Assembly (NCBI GenBank): GCA_021776785.1
Contig: JAJFFF010000004.1
Span: 186,001 to 250,000 of the forward strand
Length of the DNA stretch: 64,000 nt
Reading direction: 5' to 3'
Source of the DNA: Planctomycetota bacterium
GTDB taxonomy: Bacteria > Planctomycetota > PLA2
The position numbers and the translations under genes are program-made. Positions 44,624 to 53,253 of the stretch are shown piece after piece (the stretch's first letter is position 1; each line of letters starts with the position of its first letter). A model generated the notes under the pieces. The model was given only the letters and a program-made list of their open reading frames with translations. It did no database searches and had not been told where the DNA came from.

Positions 44624-44929
44624 ATTTCGCGCCCGAAGTCACGCGCCACGCAGTGGCTCCACACCGCGTTTCCCAGCCGCGTTGCAACGGCTTCCGAGAA
44701 ACGGAGTCGCACCCGCTTCAACCGGACCTAGGACGAGGGGAGCCCGATCCGGTTGCACCGTCCTGTTTCGAGACACGGCGACCGCGGCGCCGCTCATGCC
44801 GCTCGTTCCGCGCCCGATTTTAGAGGGGGCGCAACCGTGTGGGACGAGTGCGTTCGCACGCCGCGACTTCTCATGGGGAGCGGCGGCTCGGGATGTCCGT
44901 GGAATGCGAACAGTGCAGGGAGAACAGCG

Positions 44930-46309
44930 GTGAATTTCGCCAAACTAAGCATGGCTCACGCGCCGCGGATAAGAACCGAGATTCCGGGTCCGAAGTCCGC
45001 TGAGCTGCTCGACCGCCAAGCGGCCCGTGAATCGAACGCGCGCACGTACCCGCGCGGATTTCCCATCGCGGTCGCGCGTGCACAAGGCGCGACGATCGAG
45101 GACGTGGATGGAAACATCTTCCTCGACTTTTGGGGTGGCGCCGGGACGCTAAACCTCGGTCACAACCATCCGGAAGTGATCGCCGCCGCCATCGCGCAGA
45201 TTTCGAAGGCGACGCACACGCTCGATCTACCGTCCGCGATCAAAGATTCGTTCACAACCGAAGTCCTCTCGCTCCTACCGGAGTCGCTGCAGGGCAAGAT
45301 GAAAGTTCACTTCGCAGGTCCGACCGGCGCCGACGCGGTCGAGGGCGCCATCAAACTGGTAAAGACCGCAACCGGCCGTCGCTCCGTGATTTCGTTCCAA
45401 GGCGGATATCACGGCATGACGCACGGCGCGCTGTCGCTCACCGGACAACGCCGACCGAAAGAGGACATCCCCGGCCTCATGCCTGATGTCCACTTCGCCC
45501 CGTACTCGAGTTGCTATCGCTGTCCGTTGGGACTCGTCCGCGAGACGTGCGAAATCAACTGCGCCACGTTTTTGCAGTCCATGGTCGAAGATCAACTGTC
45601 CGGCGTCGTCAAGCCGGCTGGGATCATCTTGGAGGCGGTCCAGGGCGAGGCCGGGAGCATTCCCGCCGACGCCGACTTCTTGCGCCGCGTTGCAGCGATT
45701 GCGAAGCGCAACGAGATCCCGCTCATTCTCGACGAGATCCAAGCGGGCATGGGCCGCACGGGCAAGACCTTCGCGTTTGAGCACGCCGGGATCGAACCGG
45801 ACATTATTGTGATGTCGAAAGCGATCGGCGGCGGCGGATTTCCGCTTGCCGTGATCTTGTACCGTGAAGAATTCGACGTTTGGGCGCCCGGCGCGCACAC
45901 CGGAACGTTTCGCGGGTTCTTGCCGGCCATGGCCGCGGGCGCGACGGCCATGCGGATCCTCCGACGCGACAAAGTCGTCGAGCATGCCGCCGAAATCGGT
46001 GCGCACCTCCGCTCGCAATTGAAGAAAGCGACCGCCGACGTTGACTTCGTGGGCGAAGTCCGGGGCCGCGGCTTGATGATCGGTATCGAGATCGTTGACC
46101 CGGTAGATCATTCGCCCGGATCCGAGTGCGCGGTCGCTCTGCGCGACGCGTGCGTGCAACGCGGGCTTGTGACAGAACTCGGCGGGCGCGGCGGCGCTGT
46201 GATCCGCATGATTCCGCCGCTGATCATTACGCGAGAGCAAGTGGACGCGGCGGTCAAGGTCTTCCGCGACGCTTGTGCGGCCGTCCGCACGGCGTACATG
46301 GCCGCATGA
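44930..46309 (+). CDS. diaminobutyrate--2-oxoglutarate aminotransferase
   Basis: The 459-residue class III PLP enzyme closely resembles the DABA aminotransferases (Dat/EctB): RTYPRGFPIAVARAQG, GAGTLNLGHNHPEVI, FAGPTGADAVEGAIKLVKTA, SFQGGYHGMTHGALSLTG, PYSSCYRCPLGL, LILDEIQAGMGRTG and the PLP-lysine segment IVMSKAIGGGG. It would convert aspartate semialdehyde and glutamate to L-2,4-diaminobutyrate. The GTG start is preferred because AGGGAG lies seven bases upstream; an in-frame ATG at 44951 has none. The stop overlaps the aspartate kinase start (ATGA). No ectA, ectC or decarboxylase follows, so ectoine and diaminopropane are not the local products. Confidence 0.92.
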   Translation: MNFAKLSMAHAPRIRTEIPGPKSAELLDRQAARESNARTYPRGFPIAVARAQGATIEDVDGNIFLDFWGGAGTLNLGHNHPEVIAAAIAQISKATHTLDLPSAIKDSFTTEVLSLLPESLQGKMKVHFAGPTGADAVEGAIKLVKTATGRRSVISFQGGYHGMTHGALSLTGQRRPKEDIPGLMPDVHFAPYSSCYRCPLGLVRETCEINCATFLQSMVEDQLSGVVKPAGIILEAVQGEAGSIPADADFLRRVAAIAKRNEIPLILDEIQAGMGRTGKTFAFEHAGIEPDIIVMSKAIGGGGFPLAVILYREEFDVWAPGAHTGTFRGFLPAMAAGATAMRILRRDKVVEHAAEIGAHLRSQLKKATADVDFVGEVRGRGLMIGIEIVDPVDHSPGSECAVALRDACVQRGLVTELGGRGGAVIRMIPPLIITREQVDAAVKVFRDACAAVRTAYMAA

Positions 46310-47568
46310 CTCTTATCGTGACGAAGTTCGGCGGCACGAGCGTCCGCGATGCCGATCGGATTCGCAATGCTGCCCGCGTGGTCGCGGAAGAGGTCGAACA
46401 GGGCCATCAGGTCGTGGTCGTCGTGAGTGCGATGGCGGGCGAAACCAATCGACTGACGGAACTGGCGGCGACCGTCACCACCGTGGACGACGCCGATGCG
46501 CGCCGTGAAAAAGACGCGCTCCTTTCCACCGGCGAACAGGTGAGCGCCGCTCTCTTTGCACTGGCGTTGCGCGCGCACGGCGTGCGCGCCCGCTCGCTCA
46601 ACGGTCGCCAAATGGTATTGCGCACGGACGGTCGCTTCGGCAACGCGCGCATCCGATCGATCGACGATGCGCTCGTACGGGGTCATCTCGACGACGGCCA
46701 AGTGGTCGTCGTCACGGGGTTCCAGGGCATCGACGATCAAGGTGACGTTGTAACGCTGGGCCGCGGCGGTTCCGACACATCGGCCGTCGCGATGGCGGCC
46801 GCGCTGGCCGCCGACACGTGCATCATCTACACCGACGTGGACGGCATCTATACGGCCGATCCGCGCATCTGCACCGCCGCACGCCGTTTGGAACGGATTG
46901 CGGCGGAAGAGATGCTCGAGCTGGCCGCCGAAGGCGCGAAAGTGCTCCAACACCGGAGCGTGGAACTTGCCATGAAGCATGGCGTGCATCTGGTCGTGAA
47001 ACGCAGTTTCGGCGAGCCGGGAGGAACGACTATCGTGCCCAACCTCAGTGATTTGGAAGCCTTAAAGGTCACCGCTGTCGTCAGTGACGGAGGCCAGGCT
47101 CAAGTGGGCATCCTCGGCGTCGAAAACAGAGCCGACATGCTCGCGGTCTTGCTTGCGCCGCTCGCTCGCGACGATATCTCGATTGACCTCATCACTCACA
47201 GTGTCGGAATGGACGGCCGTGCGACATTGAACTTTTCGCTCGACTCCGCACGCTTACCAGAATCACTCTCCAGCATTGAGTCTGCAGCCCAATCACTCGG
47301 CGCGCAGCGCATCCAAGTTCTGGACGAGGCATGCAAAATCTCCGTCGTGGGCATAGGCATGCGAACACGTGCGGGCGTCGCACAGCGAGTCTTCTCGTTG
47401 CTCAGCGAGCACAACATCCCGATTCATCTCGGTATCTCGACCGAGATCAAAGTTTCATGCCTTGTGCCGGCGGACTGCGAACACGACGCCGTTCGAATTT
47501 TGCACGAGGGCTTCGGCCTGCACCATATGGTTGCCGCCGCGGCAGCCAACGCAGCGACGACGGCATGA
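46306..47568 (+). CDS. aspartate kinase
   Basis: The 420-residue enzyme phosphorylates aspartate at the beta-carboxylate. It begins IVTKFGGTSVRDADRI, has VVVVSAMAGETNRL, LLSTGEQVSAAL, GRGGSDTSAVAMAAAL and YTDVDGIYTADPRI, and ends in two ACT domains (from about residue 260 and again at KISVVGIGMRTRAGVAQRVF). The tandem ACT region is complete, so feedback control is possible. Overlaps of ATGA with both neighbours show that it is dedicated to this operon rather than to general lysine/threonine synthesis. The next enzyme, aspartate-semialdehyde dehydrogenase, is not in the window. Confidence 0.95.
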   Translation: MTLIVTKFGGTSVRDADRIRNAARVVAEEVEQGHQVVVVVSAMAGETNRLTELAATVTTVDDADARREKDALLSTGEQVSAALFALALRAHGVRARSLNGRQMVLRTDGRFGNARIRSIDDALVRGHLDDGQVVVVTGFQGIDDQGDVVTLGRGGSDTSAVAMAAALAADTCIIYTDVDGIYTADPRICTAARRLERIAAEEMLELAAEGAKVLQHRSVELAMKHGVHLVVKRSFGEPGGTTIVPNLSDLEALKVTAVVSDGGQAQVGILGVENRADMLAVLLAPLARDDISIDLITHSVGMDGRATLNFSLDSARLPESLSSIESAAQSLGAQRIQVLDEACKISVVGIGMRTRAGVAQRVFSLLSEHNIPIHLGISTEIKVSCLVPADCEHDAVRILHEGFGLHHMVAAAAANAATTA

Positions 47569-49289
47569 AGCTGCGCCTGGAGGTGCGCCCGCGCGGTGAG
47601 CGTGATCTAGGCAAAAACAGTTCGCGCGTTCATGTGCAGGTGAAGTCGCACGCGAACACTCCGTATCGGGACTCCCACTACGAAGCACCGTCGGGCGATC
47701 GCGTTTGGCTGTTCGGCTACATCATGGTCCCCGACGCCTACGGACCCGATGATCCCAGCGGACCCGCGCGTAGGGCCTACGAGGCCTATCGCGCCGGAGG
47801 CATCGATCAGGCCGCCCAACTCAACGGCATCTTTGCTGTGTTTGTCGAGGATCACTCCACCGGCGTCGTGCACGTCGGTAGCGACAAGCTCGGTTTGTTT
47901 CCGATCTTTTATGTACGCGACGGCAACGGCTGGCTGTTCAACACGGAGTTCGCGGAGCTGTGGAAGGGCCGCGATCTCGAGCTCAACGCCGAGGTCTTGC
48001 AAGAGTTCATCGTTCTTGGCTACCCCCTTGGGAGCCGGACGTTCTTTAAGGGCATTCATCGTCTTAACTGGAGTTCGAAGCTCACCATTCGCTCCGACGG
48101 CCAACTCACTTCGGGCGTGACGCCAGGCCTCAGCATCTTCGAAGATGGGTCCCATCGTGATGAAGCGCGCGCCTTGCGAGAAAACTGCGAGGCGTTCGAA
48201 GCCACCATCGGCGACATGCTCAAGATGTCATCGCACACGCTTTGCATGCTGAGCGGCGGCTACGACTCGCGGCGTATCTACTTGGAGATGCGGCGGCAAG
48301 GTGTGAGTCCGCCGACCTACACCCTCGCGGAGTTCGCGAAAAACCGCGACGAACCGATCACGATCGAAGAAGCCGTCGCGCTTGAGCTCACAAAGGGATC
48401 GTCGGCGCCGCACAAGTCGATTCCGTTTCTGCACGGCGACCATTGGATGGAGGCGTTCAACCGACGCGATGAACTGCTCGGCATGCAAACCAACATGCAC
48501 GAGTGGCTTATTCCGTTGGTGGACTTGGTCGAAGAGGGCGTCGGCACAAACTTCGACGGGTTCGCGGGCGACACGTTGTGCAACGCCGATATTGCTGTCG
48601 TCTCCACCAAACGCGCGTGTCAGTGGGAAGACTCGGAGGGAATTGCCGCCGAGTTGGCGCATGCGGGTTTCGCCGACTACTTTGCCCCGGAGTTTCACGC
48701 GCGCATCCAAACACCCCTGAAGCAACGCGTGCGCGAAGAGATCGAACGCATTCCGGCCGGACCGCACCGCATTTTCCTTTTCGAAGTGATCGGGCGCGGT
48801 CGACGATCCACGGCCCTGTGTCCGCTGCTAGTCCTCGGAGCGCGCATCGGAAACCTCATGCCCTATGTGGACGACCGCATCCTTCACTCAACCTTGCGAA
48901 CCGATCCGCAGTGGAAGGACCAAGTTCAGTTCCAAAAACTCGCGATCGAACACATGTATCCGGACTACGCAGGCGTTCCGAGCTCGCACAGCGACTACGA
49001 CGAGATACCGGACTCCTACAAAAAGCGCATCGATAGCTCGATCCCGGCTCGCTACGCCGGCCTCCCGCCGGCGCTCGCGCTCTCCTGGGCGCAGATTGAA
49101 CACGCGGTCACGCATCGACCGTCCCCGTCCCGGGAAGGCCTATTCTCGGCGCGCGGCCGCGCGATGCTCGCCGCTGCGAAGTGGTCGCGCCGCATCCGCA
49201 TGCATCGATGGATGCCCTCGATCGGCGAAAAGTTCTGGCCCGTCGCCGGCCTCGCGCACGCGGAACGCATCTTCTCGCTCACAAAGTAG
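47565..49289 (+). CDS. asparagine-synthetase-like ATP-dependent amide ligase
   Basis: The 574-residue protein has the two-domain layout of asparagine synthetase B. The N-terminal half (AQLNGIFAVFVEDHSTG, HVGSDKLGLFPIFYV, WLFNTEFAELWKGRDLELN) is a glutaminase-fold domain. However, the protein begins MKLRLEVRPRGE and lacks the catalytic Cys2, so it cannot release ammonia from glutamine in the usual way. The synthetase half has the adenylating PP-loop CMLSGGYDSRRIYL at about 227-240 and a GFAGD motif (NFDGFAGDTLCNAD). Such Cys-less members include beta-lactam synthetase and lasso-peptide cyclases, which join an amine to an activated carboxylate. The likely amine is diaminobutyrate. The start overlaps the kinase stop (ATGA). 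Confidence 0.85.
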   Translation: MKLRLEVRPRGERDLGKNSSRVHVQVKSHANTPYRDSHYEAPSGDRVWLFGYIMVPDAYGPDDPSGPARRAYEAYRAGGIDQAAQLNGIFAVFVEDHSTGVVHVGSDKLGLFPIFYVRDGNGWLFNTEFAELWKGRDLELNAEVLQEFIVLGYPLGSRTFFKGIHRLNWSSKLTIRSDGQLTSGVTPGLSIFEDGSHRDEARALRENCEAFEATIGDMLKMSSHTLCMLSGGYDSRRIYLEMRRQGVSPPTYTLAEFAKNRDEPITIEEAVALELTKGSSAPHKSIPFLHGDHWMEAFNRRDELLGMQTNMHEWLIPLVDLVEEGVGTNFDGFAGDTLCNADIAVVSTKRACQWEDSEGIAAELAHAGFADYFAPEFHARIQTPLKQRVREEIERIPAGPHRIFLFEVIGRGRRSTALCPLLVLGARIGNLMPYVDDRILHSTLRTDPQWKDQVQFQKLAIEHMYPDYAGVPSSHSDYDEIPDSYKKRIDSSIPARYAGLPPALALSWAQIEHAVTHRPSPSREGLFSARGRAMLAAAKWSRRIRMHRWMPSIGEKFWPVAGLAHAERIFSLTK

Positions 49290-49306
49290 TCGTGCCCGAC
49301 GATACG

Positions 49307-49855
49307 ATGCGTGCCATGTCCGATGCGACGCCGCCGCTCACGGTCCGCTTTCGCTGGACGCAAGAGGAGTTCTTACTCGCGCACCGCCTCTATCTGCGTG
49401 CCACTACCGGCCGCTCCATTAAGTGGTGCGCGCGCGCGTTGTTTCTGTGCACCGTCCTCCTTGCACTCCTCTATTTTGGCGTTGACCACGGAGCGTGGGC
49501 GTATGTCCGCGGGGCGTTGCTCATCGGATTTGGCGCGCTCGTCCTTTGGCTGACCGGTCCCGGCCTTGGTGCGCTCGTGGTACGCCGCTACAAAAAACGA
49601 CCCGACGCGGGTCACGAAATTCACATGCAGTTCGGGCACGACGCACTCGACGTCCGCACAGCGGGACTCGCCCAATCCGAGGTCAAGTGGCCCGCGCTCG
49701 TGCGCGCCGTGTTAGCGCCCGAGGGCGCACTGCTTTTCCTAACGACCCGCCAGTACCTGTACGTATCCGGTTCCGGGTTCGTCGATGTGGCGGCTCGGGA
49801 ACGTTTCGACGATCTGGTGCGCGAGCACGTCGCAAACGTGCGCGAACTGAGCTAG
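49307..49855 (+). CDS. YcxB-like membrane protein
   Basis: The 182-residue protein has two adjacent membrane helices (ALFLCTVLLALLYFGV and VRGALLIGFGALVLWLTG, about residues 43-82) after an N-terminal RFRWTQEEFLLAHRLYLR segment, and a soluble C-terminal domain with HEIHMQFGHDALDVRTAG and LLFLTTRQYLYV. This is the arrangement of YcxB-like proteins, of unknown role. ATGs at 49307 and 49316 are both possible. It follows the ligase by 17 bases but has no clear part in the same pathway. Confidence 0.75.
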   Translation: MRAMSDATPPLTVRFRWTQEEFLLAHRLYLRATTGRSIKWCARALFLCTVLLALLYFGVDHGAWAYVRGALLIGFGALVLWLTGPGLGALVVRRYKKRPDAGHEIHMQFGHDALDVRTAGLAQSEVKWPALVRAVLAPEGALLFLTTRQYLYVSGSGFVDVAARERFDDLVREHVANVRELS

Positions 49856-49862
49856 CGACGCG

Positions 49863-50078
49863 TCAGTTGGCGGCCACGGCTGCGGCCACCGTCCCGCCGA
49901 TAGCGAGGCCGATAATGACGGCGGCGTGTTGCCTCTCGTCTTTGGTCAAATCGGATGCGCTCACCCAACCGTCGGCGTGTTTGCCTTTGAGGGCGACGCC
50001 CATCACCGTGACGTTGGTGCCGCGACACCCGCCCATCAACAGGAGTGCTACCGCGAGCCCGACGATCGATTGACGCAT
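49863..50078 (-). CDS. small lipoprotein
   Basis: The 71-residue protein starts MRQSIVGLAVALLLMGGCRG, a lipoprotein signal with lipobox MGGC. The mature 53 residues (GTNVTVMGVALKG, SASDLTKDERQHAAV) end in a Gly/Ala-rich hydrophobic stretch (VIIGLAIGGTVAAAVAAN) that could insert in a membrane. Upstream in-frame codons to 50135 would hide the signal. No family is recognised. It is convergent with the YcxB-like gene. Confidence 0.6.
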   Translation of the reverse strand: MRQSIVGLAVALLLMGGCRGTNVTVMGVALKGKHADGWVSASDLTKDERQHAAVIIGLAIGGTVAAAVAAN

Positions 50079-50181
50079 GGCGACAGCATAGTCGGTTCCC
50101 GGTGTGAGCGACAGCCCGAGGCCGGACCAACGCAACGACGGTCTAGTGGTGGCGCAAGAATGCGGTTAGCCTGAACGCCGT

Positions 50182-50613
50182 ATGAAACGTGCGCTCAAAC
50201 TCATCGGCGTCGGACTGCTCATCGCTTTGATCGCGATTCAATTCGTGCCCGTGGATCGTTCGAATCCACCCACAACCCTTGAAATCTCAGCACCCGCCGA
50301 GGTCTTGAGCATCTTGAAGCGCTCGTGCTACGACTGCCACTCGCACGCTACTAAGTGGCCGTGGTACAGCTACGTCGCGCCCGTTTCATGGCTCGTCGCG
50401 CACGACGTCGAGGAGGCGCGCGAGGAACTTAACTTTTCGACGTGGGATCAGTACGACGCCAAGAAACAAGCCCACAAGATCGAAGAAATTTGGCACGAGG
50501 TCGAAGAAGGCGAAATGCCGCTCACGGGCTATCTGTACGTGCATTCCGACGCCACGCTGTCAGACAAAGACAAAGCGATCTTGAAAGCGTGGGCCGGCAA
50601 GCAATCCAAGTAG
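50182..50613 (+). CDS. haem-binding domain protein
   Basis: The 143-residue protein has an N-terminal anchor (LIGVGLLIALIAIQFVPV) and the haem-attachment motif CYDCH in LKRSCYDCHSHATKWPWYSY, followed by PVSWLVAHDVEEAREELNFS. This matches the small periplasmic haem-binding (Haem_bd, DUF3365-like size) proteins common in Bacteroidetes and Planctomycetes. The mature part faces the periplasm, where c-type haem is attached. It may carry electrons, but no oxidoreductase is adjacent. The DUF1569-like gene starts two bases after its stop. Confidence 0.85.
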   Translation: MKRALKLIGVGLLIALIAIQFVPVDRSNPPTTLEISAPAEVLSILKRSCYDCHSHATKWPWYSYVAPVSWLVAHDVEEAREELNFSTWDQYDAKKQAHKIEEIWHEVEEGEMPLTGYLYVHSDATLSDKDKAILKAWAGKQSK

Positions 50614-50615
50614 CG

Positions 50616-51083
50616 GTGGCGCAAATCATCGATCGACCGCACTTCGCGTACCACCGCACGTGCTTGGAGCGGCTCACCGAGGACACGCCCGCGCGATGGG
50701 GAGACATGACCGCCAGCGCCATGGTGTGTCACCTGCGCGCGATGGTCGAACTCTCTCTCGGGGAACGGGAAGTCCAACGACTCGCGACGCCGTGGATCGG
50801 CCGCCCCGTCGGCTGGGTGATGTTTTATGTCATGACGCGCTGGCCCAAGGGCCAAAAGGGCTCGACGCCGCCGGTTCCGGCTCTGTGTCCGACTCCGATC
50901 CAGTCGTTCGCGGACGAACGCGAGCAACTCTTCGCGACGCTGGAACGGTTCATCGAAACGCGCCACAAGTCGCCCAAGCGCAAGACCGGCCACCCCATCT
51001 TTGGTGCGACGAGCCTGCAGTACTGGTCGCGCATTCACGGTGTGCACGCGCGGCACCACTACCGGCAGTTCGGAATCGCCTAA
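50616..51083 (+). CDS. DUF1569/DinB-like protein
   Basis: The 155-residue product has WGDMTASAMVCHLRAMVEL near residue 28, PWIGRPVGWVMFYVMTRWPK, HPIFGATSLQYWSRIHGVHA and a final HHYRQFGIA. Histidines in the two helices correspond to the metal site of the DinB/DUF1569 four-helix bundle. These are small soluble proteins thought to bind a divalent metal and transfer or use a thiol cofactor. The GTG start lies two bases after the haem-binding gene stop, so the pair is one transcription unit. Confidence 0.8.
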   Translation: MAQIIDRPHFAYHRTCLERLTEDTPARWGDMTASAMVCHLRAMVELSLGEREVQRLATPWIGRPVGWVMFYVMTRWPKGQKGSTPPVPALCPTPIQSFADEREQLFATLERFIETRHKSPKRKTGHPIFGATSLQYWSRIHGVHARHHYRQFGIA

Positions 51084-51168
51084 GTTGTTCGCGCTTCGCC
51101 GCGAAGCGATCGATGCGCCATGCCAACAACGAGCAACTCATGGAAAACGTCACGTGGCTTGCTCGCCG

Positions 51169-52677
51169 CTAAGGCACGCGGAGTTTTTTGAGGGCGGTTG
51201 TGCATCGCTCCCGCGCGCGGCGGCTCGGCGAACTCTTGACCGTCGCTTCGTGCAACGCGATTGCCTGCTGGCGCCGAACAGGATCTTTCTCGGCTAAGAC
51301 GGCCTGGAGCGACTTGACGTACGCGTCGTCGCCCATGGACCCCTGCAAGCAACGACTCAGCTCGCGATAGTAAACGTCCAACCACTCCGCATCACGGTGG
51401 ACCGTGACGATGTTGTTGAGCAGCCGCGGGTTGGTCGTGGTGCGCAACTCCGCCTGGCTCCACTCCAGAAACCGTTTCGGAAAAAACTCCTCGCACAGCG
51501 TCTGGCCAGCCGTGATGTGGCCGGTGTAGAACCGTTCGTACATCTTGCAGATCCAATGAAACACGTGATCGTCCGGCTTGCGGCCACGCGTATACGCCAA
51601 GTGATAAAGCGGCAGCGCCCACAGATGACCGCGCGCGCGCAGGCGCTCGGCCGCCGCGTAGGGCACGTCCGATGAGTTCGCATAGCGCCGCACAATGATG
51701 CGACAGCTCTCGGACGGACTGTCGGCCTCCGCCGCTTCCTCGGCTTCCAGTGTCGGGATCTGGTCGCGCAACGGATCTAAGAACGGCCGCCGCTCCATCT
51801 CCGTTCGTAGCCAACGGAGCGCCTCGCTGCCGCTGGTCGCCCGAAGTTGTTTGAGGCGACGGCGCGCAAGATCGATTCCGAAGTCGCGCAGCTCGGTGTG
51901 ATCCGGGTCGCTGCGGAGCGCCGCGGCCACGATATCGAGCGCCTCGGTTGGGCTGTTGGAGTTCTGCGCTTGCCGCAACGCGCGTTCGCTCGCGGTCGGT
52001 CGCATCCATCCATACAACCCGATCGCCACCGCGAGCAGCGCGATCACGATCAGAACCGGGCGCCAAACGGAACGCGTTACTTCCGGCGCGGCGAATCCAG
52101 TGATGACGGGTCCGCGCGGCGTCAAACGCACGCCGGCGCTGATGCGTTGGCGCAATGGACTGTGATCGGGCTGCAATACCTGAAACACGCGCACCGGATA
52201 AGGGATCCCCTTAAACGTGTGCTCGCCCACGGCCGTCGCCGGCGCCTCGCTGCGATTCATCGTCAAGTACACGGCCTCGGTGAAGAACACTTCGCCCGGC
52301 TCGGCAATCGCTTCCAAACGCGCGGCGATGTTGACCGGCTCCCCCAAGATGTCGCCGTCGGACAGCTCCACGTCGCCCGCGTTGATCGCCACGCGTATGT
52401 GAATCCGATCCAACTCGGCAACCGTACCGTTGTGCTGACGAAGCACCTCTTGAATGGCCACACCGCACAACACGGCGTTGGTTGACGCGTCGAAACGGAC
52501 GAGAAACGCGTCGCCAATCTCTTTGACCACCGTGCCGCCGAAGTGGCGAAACACGGGGAGCAGGAGATACGCGTGCTGATGGAGCAGCGAATTGAGGTCG
52601 TCGCGACTGCTTCCCGACACGCGAGCCGTAAAGCCCTTGATGTCGGTAAACATGATCGTCAGATGTCGGGTCGCCAC
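51169..52677 (-). CDS. class III adenylate/guanylate cyclase, membrane-linked
   Basis: The 502-residue protein has an N-terminal class III cyclase domain: metal Asp12 in IMFTDIKGFTARV, second metal Asp56 in KEIGDAFLVRFD, and the transition-state Asn/Arg pair in GEPVNIAARLEAI. A transmembrane helix (VLIVIALLAVAIGLYGWM, about 212-230) separates it from a 270-residue Arg/Ala/Leu-rich helical domain of unknown function that would lie outside the cytoplasm. The product is probably cAMP. It starts at a GTG. No cAMP receptor is near, though a second cyclase occurs at 58448. Confidence 0.9.
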   Translation of the reverse strand: MATRHLTIMFTDIKGFTARVSGSSRDDLNSLLHQHAYLLLPVFRHFGGTVVKEIGDAFLVRFDASTNAVLCGVAIQEVLRQHNGTVAELDRIHIRVAINAGDVELSDGDILGEPVNIAARLEAIAEPGEVFFTEAVYLTMNRSEAPATAVGEHTFKGIPYPVRVFQVLQPDHSPLRQRISAGVRLTPRGPVITGFAAPEVTRSVWRPVLIVIALLAVAIGLYGWMRPTASERALRQAQNSNSPTEALDIVAAALRSDPDHTELRDFGIDLARRRLKQLRATSGSEALRWLRTEMERRPFLDPLRDQIPTLEAEEAAEADSPSESCRIIVRRYANSSDVPYAAAERLRARGHLWALPLYHLAYTRGRKPDDHVFHWICKMYERFYTGHITAGQTLCEEFFPKRFLEWSQAELRTTTNPRLLNNIVTVHRDAEWLDVYYRELSRCLQGSMGDDAYVKSLQAVLAEKDPVRRQQAIALHEATVKSSPSRRARERCTTALKKLRVP

Positions 52678-52754
52678 GCAAGCAGTCTACCTGGAGCGGA
52701 GTGCCAAAAGACGGCCCCCGAGAGGAATCGTTTGGCGCCGCAACCCATCGACAA

Positions 52755-52783
52755 GGAGGCGCGCGACCGTGCGACGCGCCTCC
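52755..52783 (-). terminator. hairpin after the AHSA1/ArsR operon
   Basis: A perfect 9-base stem GGAGGCGCG/CGCGCCTCC with an 11-base loop lies 20 bases beyond the AHSA1 stop. On the minus strand it is followed by TTGTCG, so the T-tract is poor. No other feature is seen in 52678-52803. Confidence 0.5.
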
Positions 52784-52803
52784 CTGCCGCTGCGGACTTG
52801 GAC

Positions 52804-53253
52804 TTACACAGCCGCGGTCAAAAATCCCGCCAGCTTGTCGAACGCGGCGGTCCAACCCGCCTTGACGTACACCGCGAATTCGTCGACGACGTTGTGGTGG
52901 ATGAGTTGCACGCGCGTTCCACCGGCAACTTCGGTGAAGTCCACCTCAAGGCGGCCCGGCTCCATCCCCTCCATCGACTGCGCTTCGATAAACGCCAACC
53001 GCTGGGGAGGGTCGTATTCGGTGATCCGAAAGTCGGCGGCGTGCTCGCCTGCGCCGTCCAACGTCATTGTGTGCTTGTACACGCCGCCGACCTGCGGATC
53101 GATTTCCGATTTCACATGCGTCGTCTGGCCGCAACCCCACCATTTTTCAACCTTGCTCGTTTCAACCCACGCTTCAAACACCGCCTCACGCGGCGCGTCG
53201 TAAACGCGCGTGACTGTCAACGTGCCGTTCTCGTAGTGAATCTCCGTGCTCAT
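52804..53253 (-). CDS. SRPBCC/AHSA1-family protein
   Basis: The 149-residue protein is a single START-like domain: VTRVYDAPREAVFEAW, VEKWWGCGQTT, VGGVYKHTM, ITEYDPPQRLAF, then a C-terminal helix GWTAAFDKLAGFL. AHSA1-like proteins bind hydrophobic ligands in a deep cavity, but the ligand is unknown. It is translated from an ATG overlapping the ArsR stop (ATGA). An ArsR/AHSA1 pair is a common two-gene unit in bacteria. Confidence 0.9.
   Translation of the reverse strand: MSTEIHYENGTLTVTRVYDAPREAVFEAWVETSKVEKWWGCGQTTHVKSEIDPQVGGVYKHTMTLDGAGEHAADFRITEYDPPQRLAFIEAQSMEGMEPGRLEVDFTEVAGGTRVQLIHHNVVDEFAVYVKAGWTAAFDKLAGFLTAAV

Noticed and set aside
44753..44929. A longer N-terminus for the diaminobutyrate aminotransferase
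   Set aside because: The sequence before 44930 is unlike the family, and the best Shine-Dalgarno serves the GTG at 44930.
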